Below are positions 32,575-42,713 of a stretch of 64,000 nucleotides of DNA, one piece after another. Location of the stretch: positions 31,244,579-31,308,578 of the forward strand of contig CM055313.2 of NCBI GenBank assembly GCA_029255685.2, written 5' to 3'. The stretch's first letter is position 1. Each line of letters starts with the position of its first letter. Below the pieces are notes generated by a model, which was not told where the DNA came from, did not search any database, and saw nothing but the letters and a program-made list of their open reading frames with translations. The position numbers and the translations under genes are program-made. The stretch comes from Silene conica (Eukaryota > Streptophyta > Magnoliopsida > Caryophyllales > Caryophyllaceae).

Positions 32575-34401
32575 TGATATCGTCGTTTCAGTACCAAAAA
32601 TAAAAACCTATGTACTACTGACAGAAGTCAGCGGTAAGTAGGGTCGATCTCCTCAGGGAGGCTAAGTTGCTAATTATCTGTTTAAATTGGTGTGTCGGAA
32701 AGTCACAAAATGGGGGTTTTAAAATGGTTCGACTAAACTATAGATATTTAAGAATAATAGAGAAAGGACAAGAAAAGAATAGAAACGAGAAGGATATAAA
32801 ATAATTCAGAGAAGAGGGATATGCTAGGAATTCGGGTCACTGTGTCGTCAGCACTATCGGTGTAACTAGGTTGGTCAGATTATTGGTAGCAAGGGCTAGG
32901 TTATTACAGTCACGTCTCTAACCCACTATACCTTCCGGTCTTAAGTCGCCCAAAGGTCATTTCTGCTTGACTTTCGCCCTCACGGAAACTAATTATTATT
33001 ATTAAGCAAGTCTTACCCTTCCAACCTTCTGGTCTAGGTCGGGGTTTAACTAAACGAATGGTCTCCTGCGTGCACTCATTCAACCAAAAAAAATACAAAT
33101 TGCTTAAAACCAAATTCCTACCGCAAAACTACTCATCCCGATTATGACCTATCATGCATATGACACAGTTTCCCTCATCCCGGAATATAAAGAAATTAGC
33201 TACTCATAACGTAATTATAAACGAATACAAATATGATAATCATGCCAAAAATTGACATGGTAAGAATTATAATAAAAACAGTGATGAAAACAGCGTAAAT
33301 AAACCGAGACAAGCGAAGCAAGGATGGGATAACCGAGACAGGATGAAACAAAGAGGGACGAAAAATAGAGGACAGGGGACGCAAGAACAGGGGTACGAAA
33401 ATCGAGGCAAACACGAGAATAAGAGCAGAATGAAAACGTAAATTGAAGCAGTAAACACATGGAACAAAAAGATTGAGATTAAGGGAAACAAAGGAGGATT
33501 ACAATCAAATAGAATCCGGCGTAAGAACGGTATCCAAAACGATTACAATCCTTGAAAAGTAAGAAAATAAGTAACTAGGAGTATTTTATTTTGATGAAGA
33601 AGTGACTGGTAAGAAGATGATCAAAAAAAAGAAGGTAAACCTCAAATGAGCTCTCAAGTGTTCCGAGAGAAAACTGACATAAAACTCTCGGGAAATTGAT
33701 CAGTCGCCCGATAAAGCTCTCGATCGAGAAGAAAAACTTCTCGATCGAGAAGAATAACTATCAAAACTTTTCGATCGAGAAGAATAGATATCAAAAGCTC
33801 TCGATCGAGAAGAATGGCTATGAAAAGCTCTTGATCGAGAATAATGGCTGTGAAAAGCTCTCGATCGAGAAGATTAGTGCCTGATCGAACAAATAAAGTA
33901 CTCGATCGAGCACTTTTCAGCGTGTATTTCCTGCACTGCGTACTGAATTTCAAATGGCTGCCATTTCTTTGTTACTCGCTCAAATCAAGCGTTCTTGGTG
34001 GCGTTGGAAAGCTAAGAGGATAAGCTTTCATCTCCAATTTAAATGACCTGATTATCTGTTCTATAATTCGAGATATGTCTCCTCAAAGTAGGCATTAGAA
34101 AACTGAAGCTCTTCCTTTGTTTGATAGACTTTATTGCTTCTATGCGCATCTCAAAATGGCTTTTGACTTGGACGTTGGCGCTTCCCAAGGCTTGTAAGGC
34201 TTATTCCAACTTCCATCTTCTAAAAGAGCATACTTGGGACAACTTTGGCTCGGTTTCTATCACCTTCGCGCTTATTTCTACAAAATAGTAAGAAACACAC
34301 AAAGTAGCGTGTCCGGGGCATAAAGCGATATAAAACCACTAAATTGCATAGAAATGTGTGCCAAAAAGGGGCTAGAAAGTCTATAACAAATGCACACATC
34401 A
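32575..34401 (-). repeat. 3' LTR of element A
   Basis: On the minus strand it starts TGATGTGTGCATTTG (34401) and ends CGACGATATCA (32575), 1,827 bp. The 3' end matches the 5' LTR remnant at 41188-41570. It contains the CTCGATCGAG-type array at 33719-33912. Open frames such as 33654-33953 (minus) and 33696-33884 (plus) translate that array. Confidence 0.88.
33719..33912 (-). repeat. TCGATCGAG array in LTR A
   Basis: Eight or nine copies of TCGATCGAGAAGAAT-like units, plus CTCGATCGAG itself, spaced 20-36 bases apart. In LTR A the repeats are partly true tandem units, unlike the unrelated spacers of LTR E. Confidence 0.9.
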
Positions 34402-36662
34402 AACTTCCCCAAACCGAACCTTTGCTTGTCCTCAAGCAAACTAAATGTAATCTAAATGCAAACTAACGGACATAATGGAATGGAGTAAAACTCAGAGCTA
34501 CTAATAGTCAATGCCAAACAGCTTTAATGCACAAAATCAACCACTGCAAAGCTTAGAAAAGAGCGAACGAATTCATGCATGTCATGGAAAACTGTTAGAC
34601 TTTCGGTCTTGCAAGACTCGTATAATTTCGGACTCTCCCGGGATCTCTCTTCTCTCAGCAAAGCAAATGGCGAGATGTTATATGTAAAAGAGGGGAAGAA
34701 AATATAGTCTCTCACCTAGACTACGACCAACAAATCATGCATGCTAAACTAGTATGAATAATGATTTCAAGCACCGTACACACGCACAACCACCGTCAAT
34801 GTCAATTACACGCCGAACTATTGCAAAATATGGGAATGTGAGGCTAAGTAGGACAGAAAGGGCAAGACATGTATGGAAAAGTGGGGTTAAATCCATACTA
34901 GAACCTAACAAACCATAATAAAACGTATCCCGATCTTCCAACTCAAAATAAGCTCAATGCCTCTTTGGACTAGGCAAACACATCACAAATCCCAATAAAC
35001 CTTCAACCGAATTATTCTTTCTTTTCTTTTCATTTTTTTCTTTTGATTTTTCATTTTTTCCATTTTTTTCCTTTTTCTTTTCTCGGTTGTATAGGCAAAG
35101 TATCCCCAAAGTCTTCGATCGACCAAAATCTTCCTCGGTCGAGGATTTTTTTCCTTCCAATATTATCGATCGAACAATAAGGTTCTCGATCGAGCACATT
35201 AAACACCCAAAACCTATCGATCGAGCTATAAAGCTCTCGATCGTGCACAATACTGTGATACTTCTTTCACTTCTCACTTGCACACACTCTAAAGTATTTG
35301 AAAACTAGCCAACACTGATACAACAAGATAATTTCCTTCAATACTTCCTAGCTCGGCACAATGGTAGGCTAAGTATGGGATGTAGTTAAGGACAAAAGGC
35401 AGTTATGGCTGAAAGTGGAGTTGAATGGGTAAAACGAGAAAGGGGTGATGCATTAGTCCACCAAACGTGTAATTCCGACCTCTAACCGATGCGTGTAGGC
35501 AATAAGAAATCAAAACTCATACACATGCAAAACATGAAATGTAGGGAGTACTACTCACAATTGTAAAATAACTGGTCATGAATGTCACCAGTTTAAGGCT
35601 CTAAAGCTCAGAAAGATATTGTAGTTTGCCAAAATTACGAGTCAAGTCTAATTGTCCAACACAAATTCCACAACAAAATTCGAGATAACGCTCTGAGTTT
35701 CACTAAGCAGAATGTGAAATGGCAAGGCATGGCAATAAAATGCCTAAAAAGCGCTATATTATCATCGAGAAACTCCAATCCGACCCGACTAAATGGAAAA
35801 ATAAAGATGATATTTTGTTGATTTTTTTCAGATTTTTCAGATTTACATAAAACAATAAACGTGAATGCAAACAAAATATGGATGCAGACGCAAAAGGATG
35901 CATTACCCTCCCTAAACCAAACCAGACAAAGCCCTCGTTGTCCTCGCAGCACATAACAAGAGGGAATGGGATACACAGCCTAATGCATGTTACTAAGGGA
36001 AAACAAAACTAAACAAAAGAAACTAAAGATGGAAAAAAGGAACAGAAAACTTACAAAATGAGAGCTTCCCCAAACCAGAAGCGTTCAAAGGGATAGCTGA
36101 TCAGCTCTTGGCTCTACGTCGTCTGCCGTTTTTGTAAATTTTTGGGCGTTAAACTGGTTTCAGGTAATGGTAAAGGAAGATTAAACAAAACACAAAAACC
36201 CCAAAGAGGAAAAGAAAGAACAAAAGGAGAGAAAGAGCGAAAGCTACTCGATCGAATAACTGTATTCAATCGATCGAGTAGTTACTTCCCTTTCTTCCTC
36301 GATCGAGGAAGCTGATTCACTCGATCGTGAAGTTCGCATAGCTCTTCGACTTCGTTTACTTGATCGAGAAGGTGAAATGGTCGATCGATAGTTTTGAATT
36401 GAAAACAATCGATCGAGCACCTCGGTTCTCTCGATCGAGCCCCTTTTTATCTGGCACGCCTTTTAATCGTCTTTCTTTTGCGTACGACCTCCCTAACCTG
36501 AAAAACCAACAAGATATGCATCCCAAAAAGTACCAAACCACAAAACCACAGTCTTTAGGATATTCCGACTAACTAATTGTCCTCTATGCTAATAACGATA
36601 GTCTAAAACTGTCTAAACAAGATAAAAAGAGTCTAAAACGATGTCTATTACAGGATGCACGG
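34402..36662 (-). other. 3' non-coding region of element A
   Basis: It starts at the LTR with purine tract CGGTTTGGGGAAGTT (minus strand; 34403-34417). A second CTTCCCCAAACC box (plus strand) lies at 36065-36076. Two clusters of CTCGATCGAG-like words lie at 35115-35245 and 36246-36440. The order of blocks parallels element B at 30910-32374. No protein-coding frame is supported. Confidence 0.65.
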
Positions 36663-36796
36663 TGACACCCGTCGTTGAGGGGGCCAAAGATATGATTTAT
36701 AAAACCTCAGCTTAAACTAGATAGAGTAAGTCAAGGGTCGAACCACAAGGAGACAAGGTTAAAATTGTTTATGAATTTAGAGTCTACTAGTGTAAC

Positions 36797-37873
36797 ACCC
36801 GTGAAAAATCACGGGATTGTGTACACTTATTTCTAAAGATGACTATAAATTTTACTTATTATATAACCAATTTTATTTATTCGAACATGTGTACTATTTC
36901 AAAATAAAAAATAATATAATATCATTATATATATTAAAATATATATACGGAAATTATAACATTCACATTTTGAGAACTTCAAGCTAGGTAAGTTAATAAG
37001 CTAACACATCATAATGTTAATAGGAGTCACAAACGTAAGATAGGATTAAAATGAAATAATTAAGACATAGTCAAAAAAGAAAATTATAACATACAAATTT
37101 AAATAACTTAAGTTATATAAATTATATAAAAAAAATCAAAATTAAGATAATTAAGTTCTATATTACAGAAAATGAAAAATTATAGTCAAAGATTGTGATT
37201 ATATTAGTTGCATCAAATTGTTAGATTTATAAGACGAATAGTTAGAAGAATGAAAGAACAAATAAATTAAAATAGAAGATAAATTAAATTAAAAAATGTT
37301 CTAATACAAATTAAAATTGAATACTGCATCAAATAAGGAAAATCTAAGACAAAATTATAGTTTATCGAAAATGTCCTTGTAAACAACAATAGAACAGACT
37401 ATATCCTAAGAGAGTGTAGGTGAGAATCTTTTTGTTTTAGCCGTGATGTCATATATTCTTCATCTGAGTGAAGTACTAAAGTTTTAAAACAGACTATTCA
37501 CTAAAAATATAGGAATTGCAGAAGCAACTTAGTATGGATGCTGAGGAGGCTAAAAAGTAACAGGTAGTTGATAAGCTAATAATAATGTAACAAATACAAT
37601 CTTGAGTTTTACAAAATTTATTATGTTAGTTATTGAAAATGGTCGTCGCTTGTACAATCATATGACTAATAATATCACGTGATTACGTGATTATCATGGA
37701 AGATTCCAATTGTTAAATTAATAATATGTTTACATAACTTGTGAAATTATAAATTATAAATTTAGAGTAGTTATAAATTATAAATTTTCCATATTAATTA
37801 TAAAATATTTTGTAGAATAAAAAAAATATGAATTACTAAACAAAAACAATAAGTATGCCAATTTTCACGGGTG
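36797..37873. mobile_element. AT-rich insertion with short terminal inverted repeats
   Basis: CACCCGTGAAAA at the left end is the exact inverse of TTTTCACGGGTG at the right end. The left end also folds on itself (CCCGTGA 36798-36804 with TCACGGG 36809-36815). Inside, a block of about 47 bases beginning AATAATATCACGTGATTACG at 37668 recurs with few changes at 37918, just past the right repeat. It could be a miniature transposon or a Helitron-like fragment; no target duplication or transposase settles this. Confidence 0.4.
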
Positions 37874-38111
37874 AGAATCTTTTTGTTTCTGTTTTTGTTT
37901 GGCAATTGACATGACCAATAATATCACGTGATTACGTGATTATCATAGAAGATTTCAATCATTAAATTAATTAAATATCACGGTTGATGACATGGCAGTT
38001 ATCTTAGTTTTAATTGGTCGAGAAAAAATAAATTTGTGAGAGTTAATGAGAGGGCTTGAAAAGTGGTTTTCTAAAACCACATCGCGCCACGTCAACAGTT
38101 TTACATGATTC

Positions 38112-38116
<5 letters not shown>

Positions 38117-38178
<62 letters not shown>
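38117..38178. repeat. (TA)n microsatellite
   Basis: About 30 TA repeats at the right side of the insertion inside solo LTR C. Confidence 0.97.
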
Positions 38179-38180
<2 letters not shown>

Positions 38181-38940
38181 GATTGGAGTAACAAAATAGG
38201 GGGGGTTTTGATTGTTGTGTTGAGACTAACAACTAAGTAGACGAAATAAACAAATAAACTAAAACAATGGTACAAGGGATGATTAGGAATTTCGGTTCCC
38301 CATGGCTAGGGTAAGTCAATAGTGGGTAAACAACTCATAAACGCAATCTCAAGGGACGAAGAATAAACCTTTAGGTCAATATTCTACCCAATCCTTACGG
38401 TCTTAGGGTTCCTAGAAAAGCACTAAACGTTCGTTCAAAGGGCAATTCCAAAATTGTTGTTAAACTAATTCTACCAATCTTTCGATCTAGAAGAATTAGT
38501 TCACCAACAATAATGGAGATTGGTACACAAAGCATATAACCATTAAAACCTAATTTTCGCCATGGTTCCTCTTATTCCCAATCATAGGAATTAGCTACTC
38601 ATAATCATGGTACTAATATTAACGAATTCAAGAAACAACATGCGAGATAACATAATTGAAAGTAACGATTCAAGAGAGCGAAATATAAATTTGAATAACA
38701 ATAATAACAAAGAACAAGAATTGGAATAACGAGAAAGATTAATTGCATAAAAACTTACAATCGAACGGAAAAGTAAGAGCGAATCTGAAATTGGAGTTCT
38801 TCTCCCTAAGTATAAAGTGTTTTGTGCTAAAAGGCTGCTTAACCTAATAATTCTAAACGAACTTCTACTAATAGTCTTTCCTAATTACAAGATTAAGGAA
38901 ATAAACCGAAATCAGAAGCGAAACAGCGTATCCCGTGTAC

Positions 38941-39046
38941 CGGTCGACCGACCGGGCATAGTGGTCGGTCGACCATCTTAGCTGTTAGTAAGTCTTCCTG
39001 TAACCGCGTCATGGTCGGTCGACCAATAAGGCTGGTCGGTCGACCG
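38941..39046 (-). repeat. GGTCGGTCGACC array in solo LTR C
   Basis: Three exact copies of GGTCGGTCGACC (38963, 39013, 39034) and one reversed variant (GGTCGACCGACC, 38942). Copia-1 carries the same word in its leader. Confidence 0.92.
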
Positions 39047-39327
39047 TTTCCTGTGTGTTCCAGCTTCAGTTTAGTTTGCACGCGTCTCTAGGCTACGAGT
39101 TAGGATCCTTGCTACGTGCATTCCCTTAAGATGGCTTCCGGAGGACGGTTAAAGCTTGATTTTGCTCACTTCCGCTCCTTCCTACATTTAAAACATAGAA
39201 ATGCCAAAGTAAACCATTTCGGGAGGAAAAGTAACTAAAAGTAACGAATATGCATAGAAATATGTGCTGAAACTATAAATAAAATGTATAGTAAATGCAC
39301 GTATCACACGGGGTTGCAAACCCGGCT

Positions 39328-41035
39328 CTTTAATTGAAAATGTTTAACAGCCTACAACAGGGCTTCTGACGGAATGCAGTAACTTCAGCTATTGTCAAAT
39401 CAATAACCGGCCTCCACATCTTAGTAATGAAAGAACGGGAGCTCCTCACAGCACCTGGCTCCCAAACTTTCACCTCATCACGCATCATCTTCCTCGATGG
39501 CATAATCTTATCAACACCTCCGTATGGGTCGTCTATCCAAGTATTTCCAAATTCTAAGCTAGGAACATCCATCACACCTCCCGGGTCTTTGAACTCGTCA
39601 AAACCTACAGAAGGAGAAACAAAGAGATGTTCCTCCATTTTGCTCCCATAATGGGACGGAGGTGTCATAATAGAATTAATAATATGTGACTCAGAAAGTG
39701 GCTCAGACGGAATGACAACGGGCTCTACAAGAGGGATAATATCGCAAGATGGGTTCTCTAGGGTCATTGAACTTAGTAAAAACCAAATCCTCTCCCCCGA
39801 CCTGAAAGGTAAGTGTCCAAACCCCGACATCAACAATTGTGCCAGCAGTGCACAAAAATGGTCTTCCCAAAATAATGGGAACATTGCGGTTCTCGGCTAT
39901 GTTAAGAACAATGAAATCTGCAGGAATAAAGAAATTCCCGATCCTAACAGGCACATCATGTAAAGCTCCCTTGACCCGTACATAAGAGTAGTCAGCCAAC
40001 TGGATGGTCGTTCTAGCGCGCACAAACTTAATCAATCCTAGTTGCATTGCAAGAAGTAAAGGTAAGATGTTGACGCTAGAATCGAGGTCACATAAAGCAT
40101 TATGGAAAGATTGGGTCCCTATAGAACATGGAATAGAAAAACGACCTGGGTCAGACAATTTAGGGAGGGTCCCTTTCCTAAAAAGCATGCTACACTCTTC
40201 ACTCATGGCTATATTCATGACCGACTCATTAGTATCCTTCCTAGACCAATCAATTTGAGAAATAAAATTAGCATAAGTAGGTACCCAAGTTATCATCTCA
40301 TTGTAATGAACCATGACGTCGAGAGCCCGTAAGCAGACCAGAAATCCACGGTGTGGCAGCAACCGTTGTGGGTAAGGAACTGATCGAGCGGGAAAACTAT
40401 TTGGTCGAGTGATTTCCTTGTCATCTATAGTTGGTTTAGGATCAGTGAATAGCTGAATGAACCCTTCGTCCTCAAAAGTCCTCGATCGAGTGTTTATATC
40501 CTCTCGATCGAGGATTGTAGCCTCTTTTATGCTCGATCGAGAATCTTTGTTCACTTGATCGAGATCCCTCTCCTCGCATTTACTCGATCGAGCATTTTTA
40601 GCAGCTCGATCGAGAGGTTTGTCCTCAAATTTACTCGATCGAGCAGTGCAAGACACTCGATCGAGTAAATTACCCTTCGGTGCTCTTGAATCAGCTGCCT
40701 CTCGCTCAATTTCTTCACTCAAAATGTTCACTTGGGCCTGCAACTGTTCGAGAGGGATAGCGTGGGAGTTGCTTGATTGCACCCTTAACGTCAATGCCTC
40801 TATCATCTGGACTATTTCAGCGAACTTGTTGTTTTCAGCAGGTGGAGGGGTTTATTGCGGTACCGGTTGTGGGATAGGAGCAACAGTGTAGTAGCCACCA
40901 CAACCCCAAGATTTCTCCCTCTCCCAATTTACGGATTTTTCAGCTTGGGCTTCAAATTGAGCAATCAGTCGGGAAACGGATGTCATCTTGGCAAAAGGGT
41001 TCGAAGGTACTCAAGCCTTCCCATCAATAATATTC
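39328..41035 (-). pseudogene. Gag C-terminus and protease remnant of element A
   Basis: Reading on the minus strand, the late gag part includes SVNWEREKSWGCGGYY, then a stop (TAA at about 40855), then a frame from 40806 to 39703. This has a region of LDR/RSS repeats encoded by the CTCGATCGAG array (40479-40665), followed by an Athila-type aspartic protease: ALCDLDSSVNIL, IQLADYSYV, VPIILGRPFLCT. Family members normally have D-L-G-A-S at the active site; here it is D-L-D-S-S, so the conserved glycine is lost. A frameshift near 39760 leads into a further 140 codons ending near 39328. The N-terminal gag and all RT are missing. It is non-functional. Confidence 0.8.
40479..40665 (-). repeat. CTCGATCGAG array inside gag coding sequence of element A
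   Basis: About eight copies of CTCGATCGAG or one-base variants fall in the gag frame and are translated as alternating LDR and RSS/RSR words. The same motif in the LTR of this element is non-coding. Confidence 0.85.
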
Positions 41036-41164
41036 CTCCGTAGCCTGTCTAATAAACATGTGGGCCTATCAAAACAGCATTAAAGAAAAAGATAACAGCC
41101 TCAAGGTACTCAGTCTTCCCTTGAGGCGAAAGACAAACAAAGTTAAACAGATAAAAGCGTCGCC

Positions 41165-41182
41165 TCCCCGGCAACGACGCCA
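41165..41182 (-). other. Primer binding site of element A (tRNA-Asp)
   Basis: The minus strand reads TGGCGTCGTTGCCGGGGA, one mismatch from the 18-base complement of the plant tRNA-Asp 3' end, five bases inside the LTR. tRNA-Asp priming is characteristic of Athila/Tat elements. Confidence 0.88.
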
Positions 41183-41187
41183 AAATT

Positions 41188-41570
41188 TGATACCGTCGTT
41201 TCAGTACCAAAAATAAAAACCTATGTACTACAGACAAAAGTCAGCGGTAAGTAAGGTCGATCTCCTCAGGGAGGCTAAGTTGCTAATTATCTGTTTAAAT
41301 TGGTCTGTCGGAATGTCACAAAATGGGGGTTTTAAAATGGTTCGGCTAAGCTATAGAGATTTAAGGATAAGAGAGAAAGGACAAGAAAAGAATAGAAACG
41401 AGAAGGATATAAAATAATTCCGAGAAGAGGGATATGCTAGGAATTCGGGTCACTGTGTCGTCAGCGCTATCGTTATAACTAGGTTGGTCAGATTATTGGT
41501 AGGAAGGGCTAGGTTATTACAGTCACGTCTCTAACTCGACTATACTTTCCGGTCTTAAGTCGCCCTAAGG
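41188..41570 (-). repeat. 5' LTR remnant of element A
   Basis: This is the last 383 bases of the LTR, closely matching 32575-32955. The upstream 1.4 kb, including the palindrome array and promoter, is missing; the homology stops at CGCCCTAAGG. Confidence 0.85.
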
Positions 41571-41708
41571 TTATACTTTTCAACAATGACTTTACTATTG
41601 TCATGATTTTAAGTATAGCTCGTAGCTATAACTCCTTAAAGAAGAAATGGTCGAAAAGATTTGTGATGGTTGAAACGATTTTGATTCCAAAGTCGTCGTG
41701 GACAATTA
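41571..41708 (+). mobile_element. Probable left part of copia-2 LTR
   Basis: This lies between the broken LTR of element A and copia-1. Because copia-1 inserted with an AATTA duplication, this sequence must have been continuous with 49857 onward, which is the rest of the copia-2 LTR. The exact LTR start is uncertain; TGAAACGATT at 41671 would pair with the TTCA end at 50966. Confidence 0.5.
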
Positions 41709-42698
41709 TGTTGGGGCTGGTGTCCTTAACAGTTAGTACAATGACTTACTAAATCTCTTAAAGGATCACAAGGGCATACTTCAGTATTATTATCAGTTGA
41801 TCGACGTTTATCAATAACGGTTGGCTTGCTAGATAAGTTTGACGTTATTGTCATACGGATGGCGGTGATCAACTGGTCCCTATACGTCACACCTATAGGA
41901 CACGTTTGAGAGATGTGAAGGTATGAAAATACAGTCACATTTATGCCAGATACGACTAAACAGTTAGTCAGAGGTATTGACTATTAAATTAGTCAATAAG
42001 ATGTTGAGATTATTATTTAATACGGATTAAATAATTTTAGCTAATACGGATTACATGATTAATTCGTAAATTAAATATAAACGGTTATATTTAATTAAAT
42101 ATTGTATTCGCGTATTAATATAAACAGTTATATTAATTTGGGTAATTATACAATATCGTAATTTTATCAGAGCATTATTAATACATCGACTGCATTAATA
42201 TCTGATTACATGTGTGCGATTTGTAATTATAATCCCGCAAATAATAATTAGCAGATCGGGTCGAATCACGCAAAGGAATAAGGTAAGAGTGGAAAAAGCC
42301 CACTCTTACCCCAACCAATTCGGCCGACCCACTTGCTACAAAAGGAGAGTCCTTCTCCTTTTATCAAGACACTGGTTAATTCATAATCTCAAGAATTAGG
42401 GTTTTGAGAACATTCTTTTCCCAAAACTCAGATCTCACATCACAACTCACAAAAGCTCTCCCCATATTGCAAGGCAATTGGAGAGTATTTCTAGCACACG
42501 CGGCATCATCTCATTCAAGTCTTGGGTGCAAGTTATAGGAGGGAATTTACTTTAATTCCTGTTCTTAGGCCTATTCAAGCAAGGACCCAAGGTTGTATTC
42601 CTTTTTCATGCTTTTAATTAACTTATGACTATAATCACAATTGTATGTTTCGTTTTAATCCTTCAAGTTTAGGGCGAATACATGTTTTATTCCCCACA
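41709..42698 (+). repeat. 5' LTR of copia-1
   Basis: 990 bp, starting TGTTGGGGCTGG and ending TTTATTCCCCACA. The rest is AT-rich with repeated TAAACGGTTATATT-like words near 42080-42140. No clear TATA box position could be fixed. Confidence 0.95.
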
Positions 42699-42700
42699 AG

Positions 42701-42713
42701 TGGTATCAGAGCC
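42701..42713 (+). other. Primer binding site of copia-1 (initiator tRNA-Met)
   Basis: TGGTATCAGAGCC starts two bases after the LTR end and matches the complement of tRNA-iMet for 13 bases. Confidence 0.93.

Larger units (their letters stand above)
36663..39306 (-). mobile_element. Solo LTR C (Athila-type) with an internal insertion
   Basis: On the minus strand it starts TGATACGTGCATTTACT (39306) and ends CAACGACGGGTGTCA (36663). A CACGG target duplication flanks both ends (36658-36662 and 39307-39311), and neither side has a primer site or purine tract. It is therefore a solo LTR left by recombination between two LTRs. It lies inside element A and has itself been enlarged by roughly 1.4 kb of AT-rich sequence between about 36790 and 38180. 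Confidence 0.88.
32575..41570 (-). mobile_element. Element A: deleted Athila-type retrotransposon, minus strand
   Basis: The 3' LTR is 32575-34401 and the 5' LTR remnant 41188-41570. A tRNA-Asp primer site lies at 41165-41182 and a purine tract at 34403-34417. Between them are a partial gag-protease pseudogene and a long non-coding 3' region, interrupted by solo LTR C (36663-39306). RT, RNase H and integrase are absent, so this is a deletion derivative. It abuts the integrase of element B at 32574. The right side of its 5' LTR is lost at the junction with copia-2. Confidence 0.82.

Noticed and set aside
33654-33953. Minus-strand frame of LDRELL repeats
   Set aside because: It is a translation of the TCGATCGAG array within an LTR.
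37967-38275. Minus-strand 102-codon frame with YIYIYI run
   Set aside because: It reads through a TA microsatellite.
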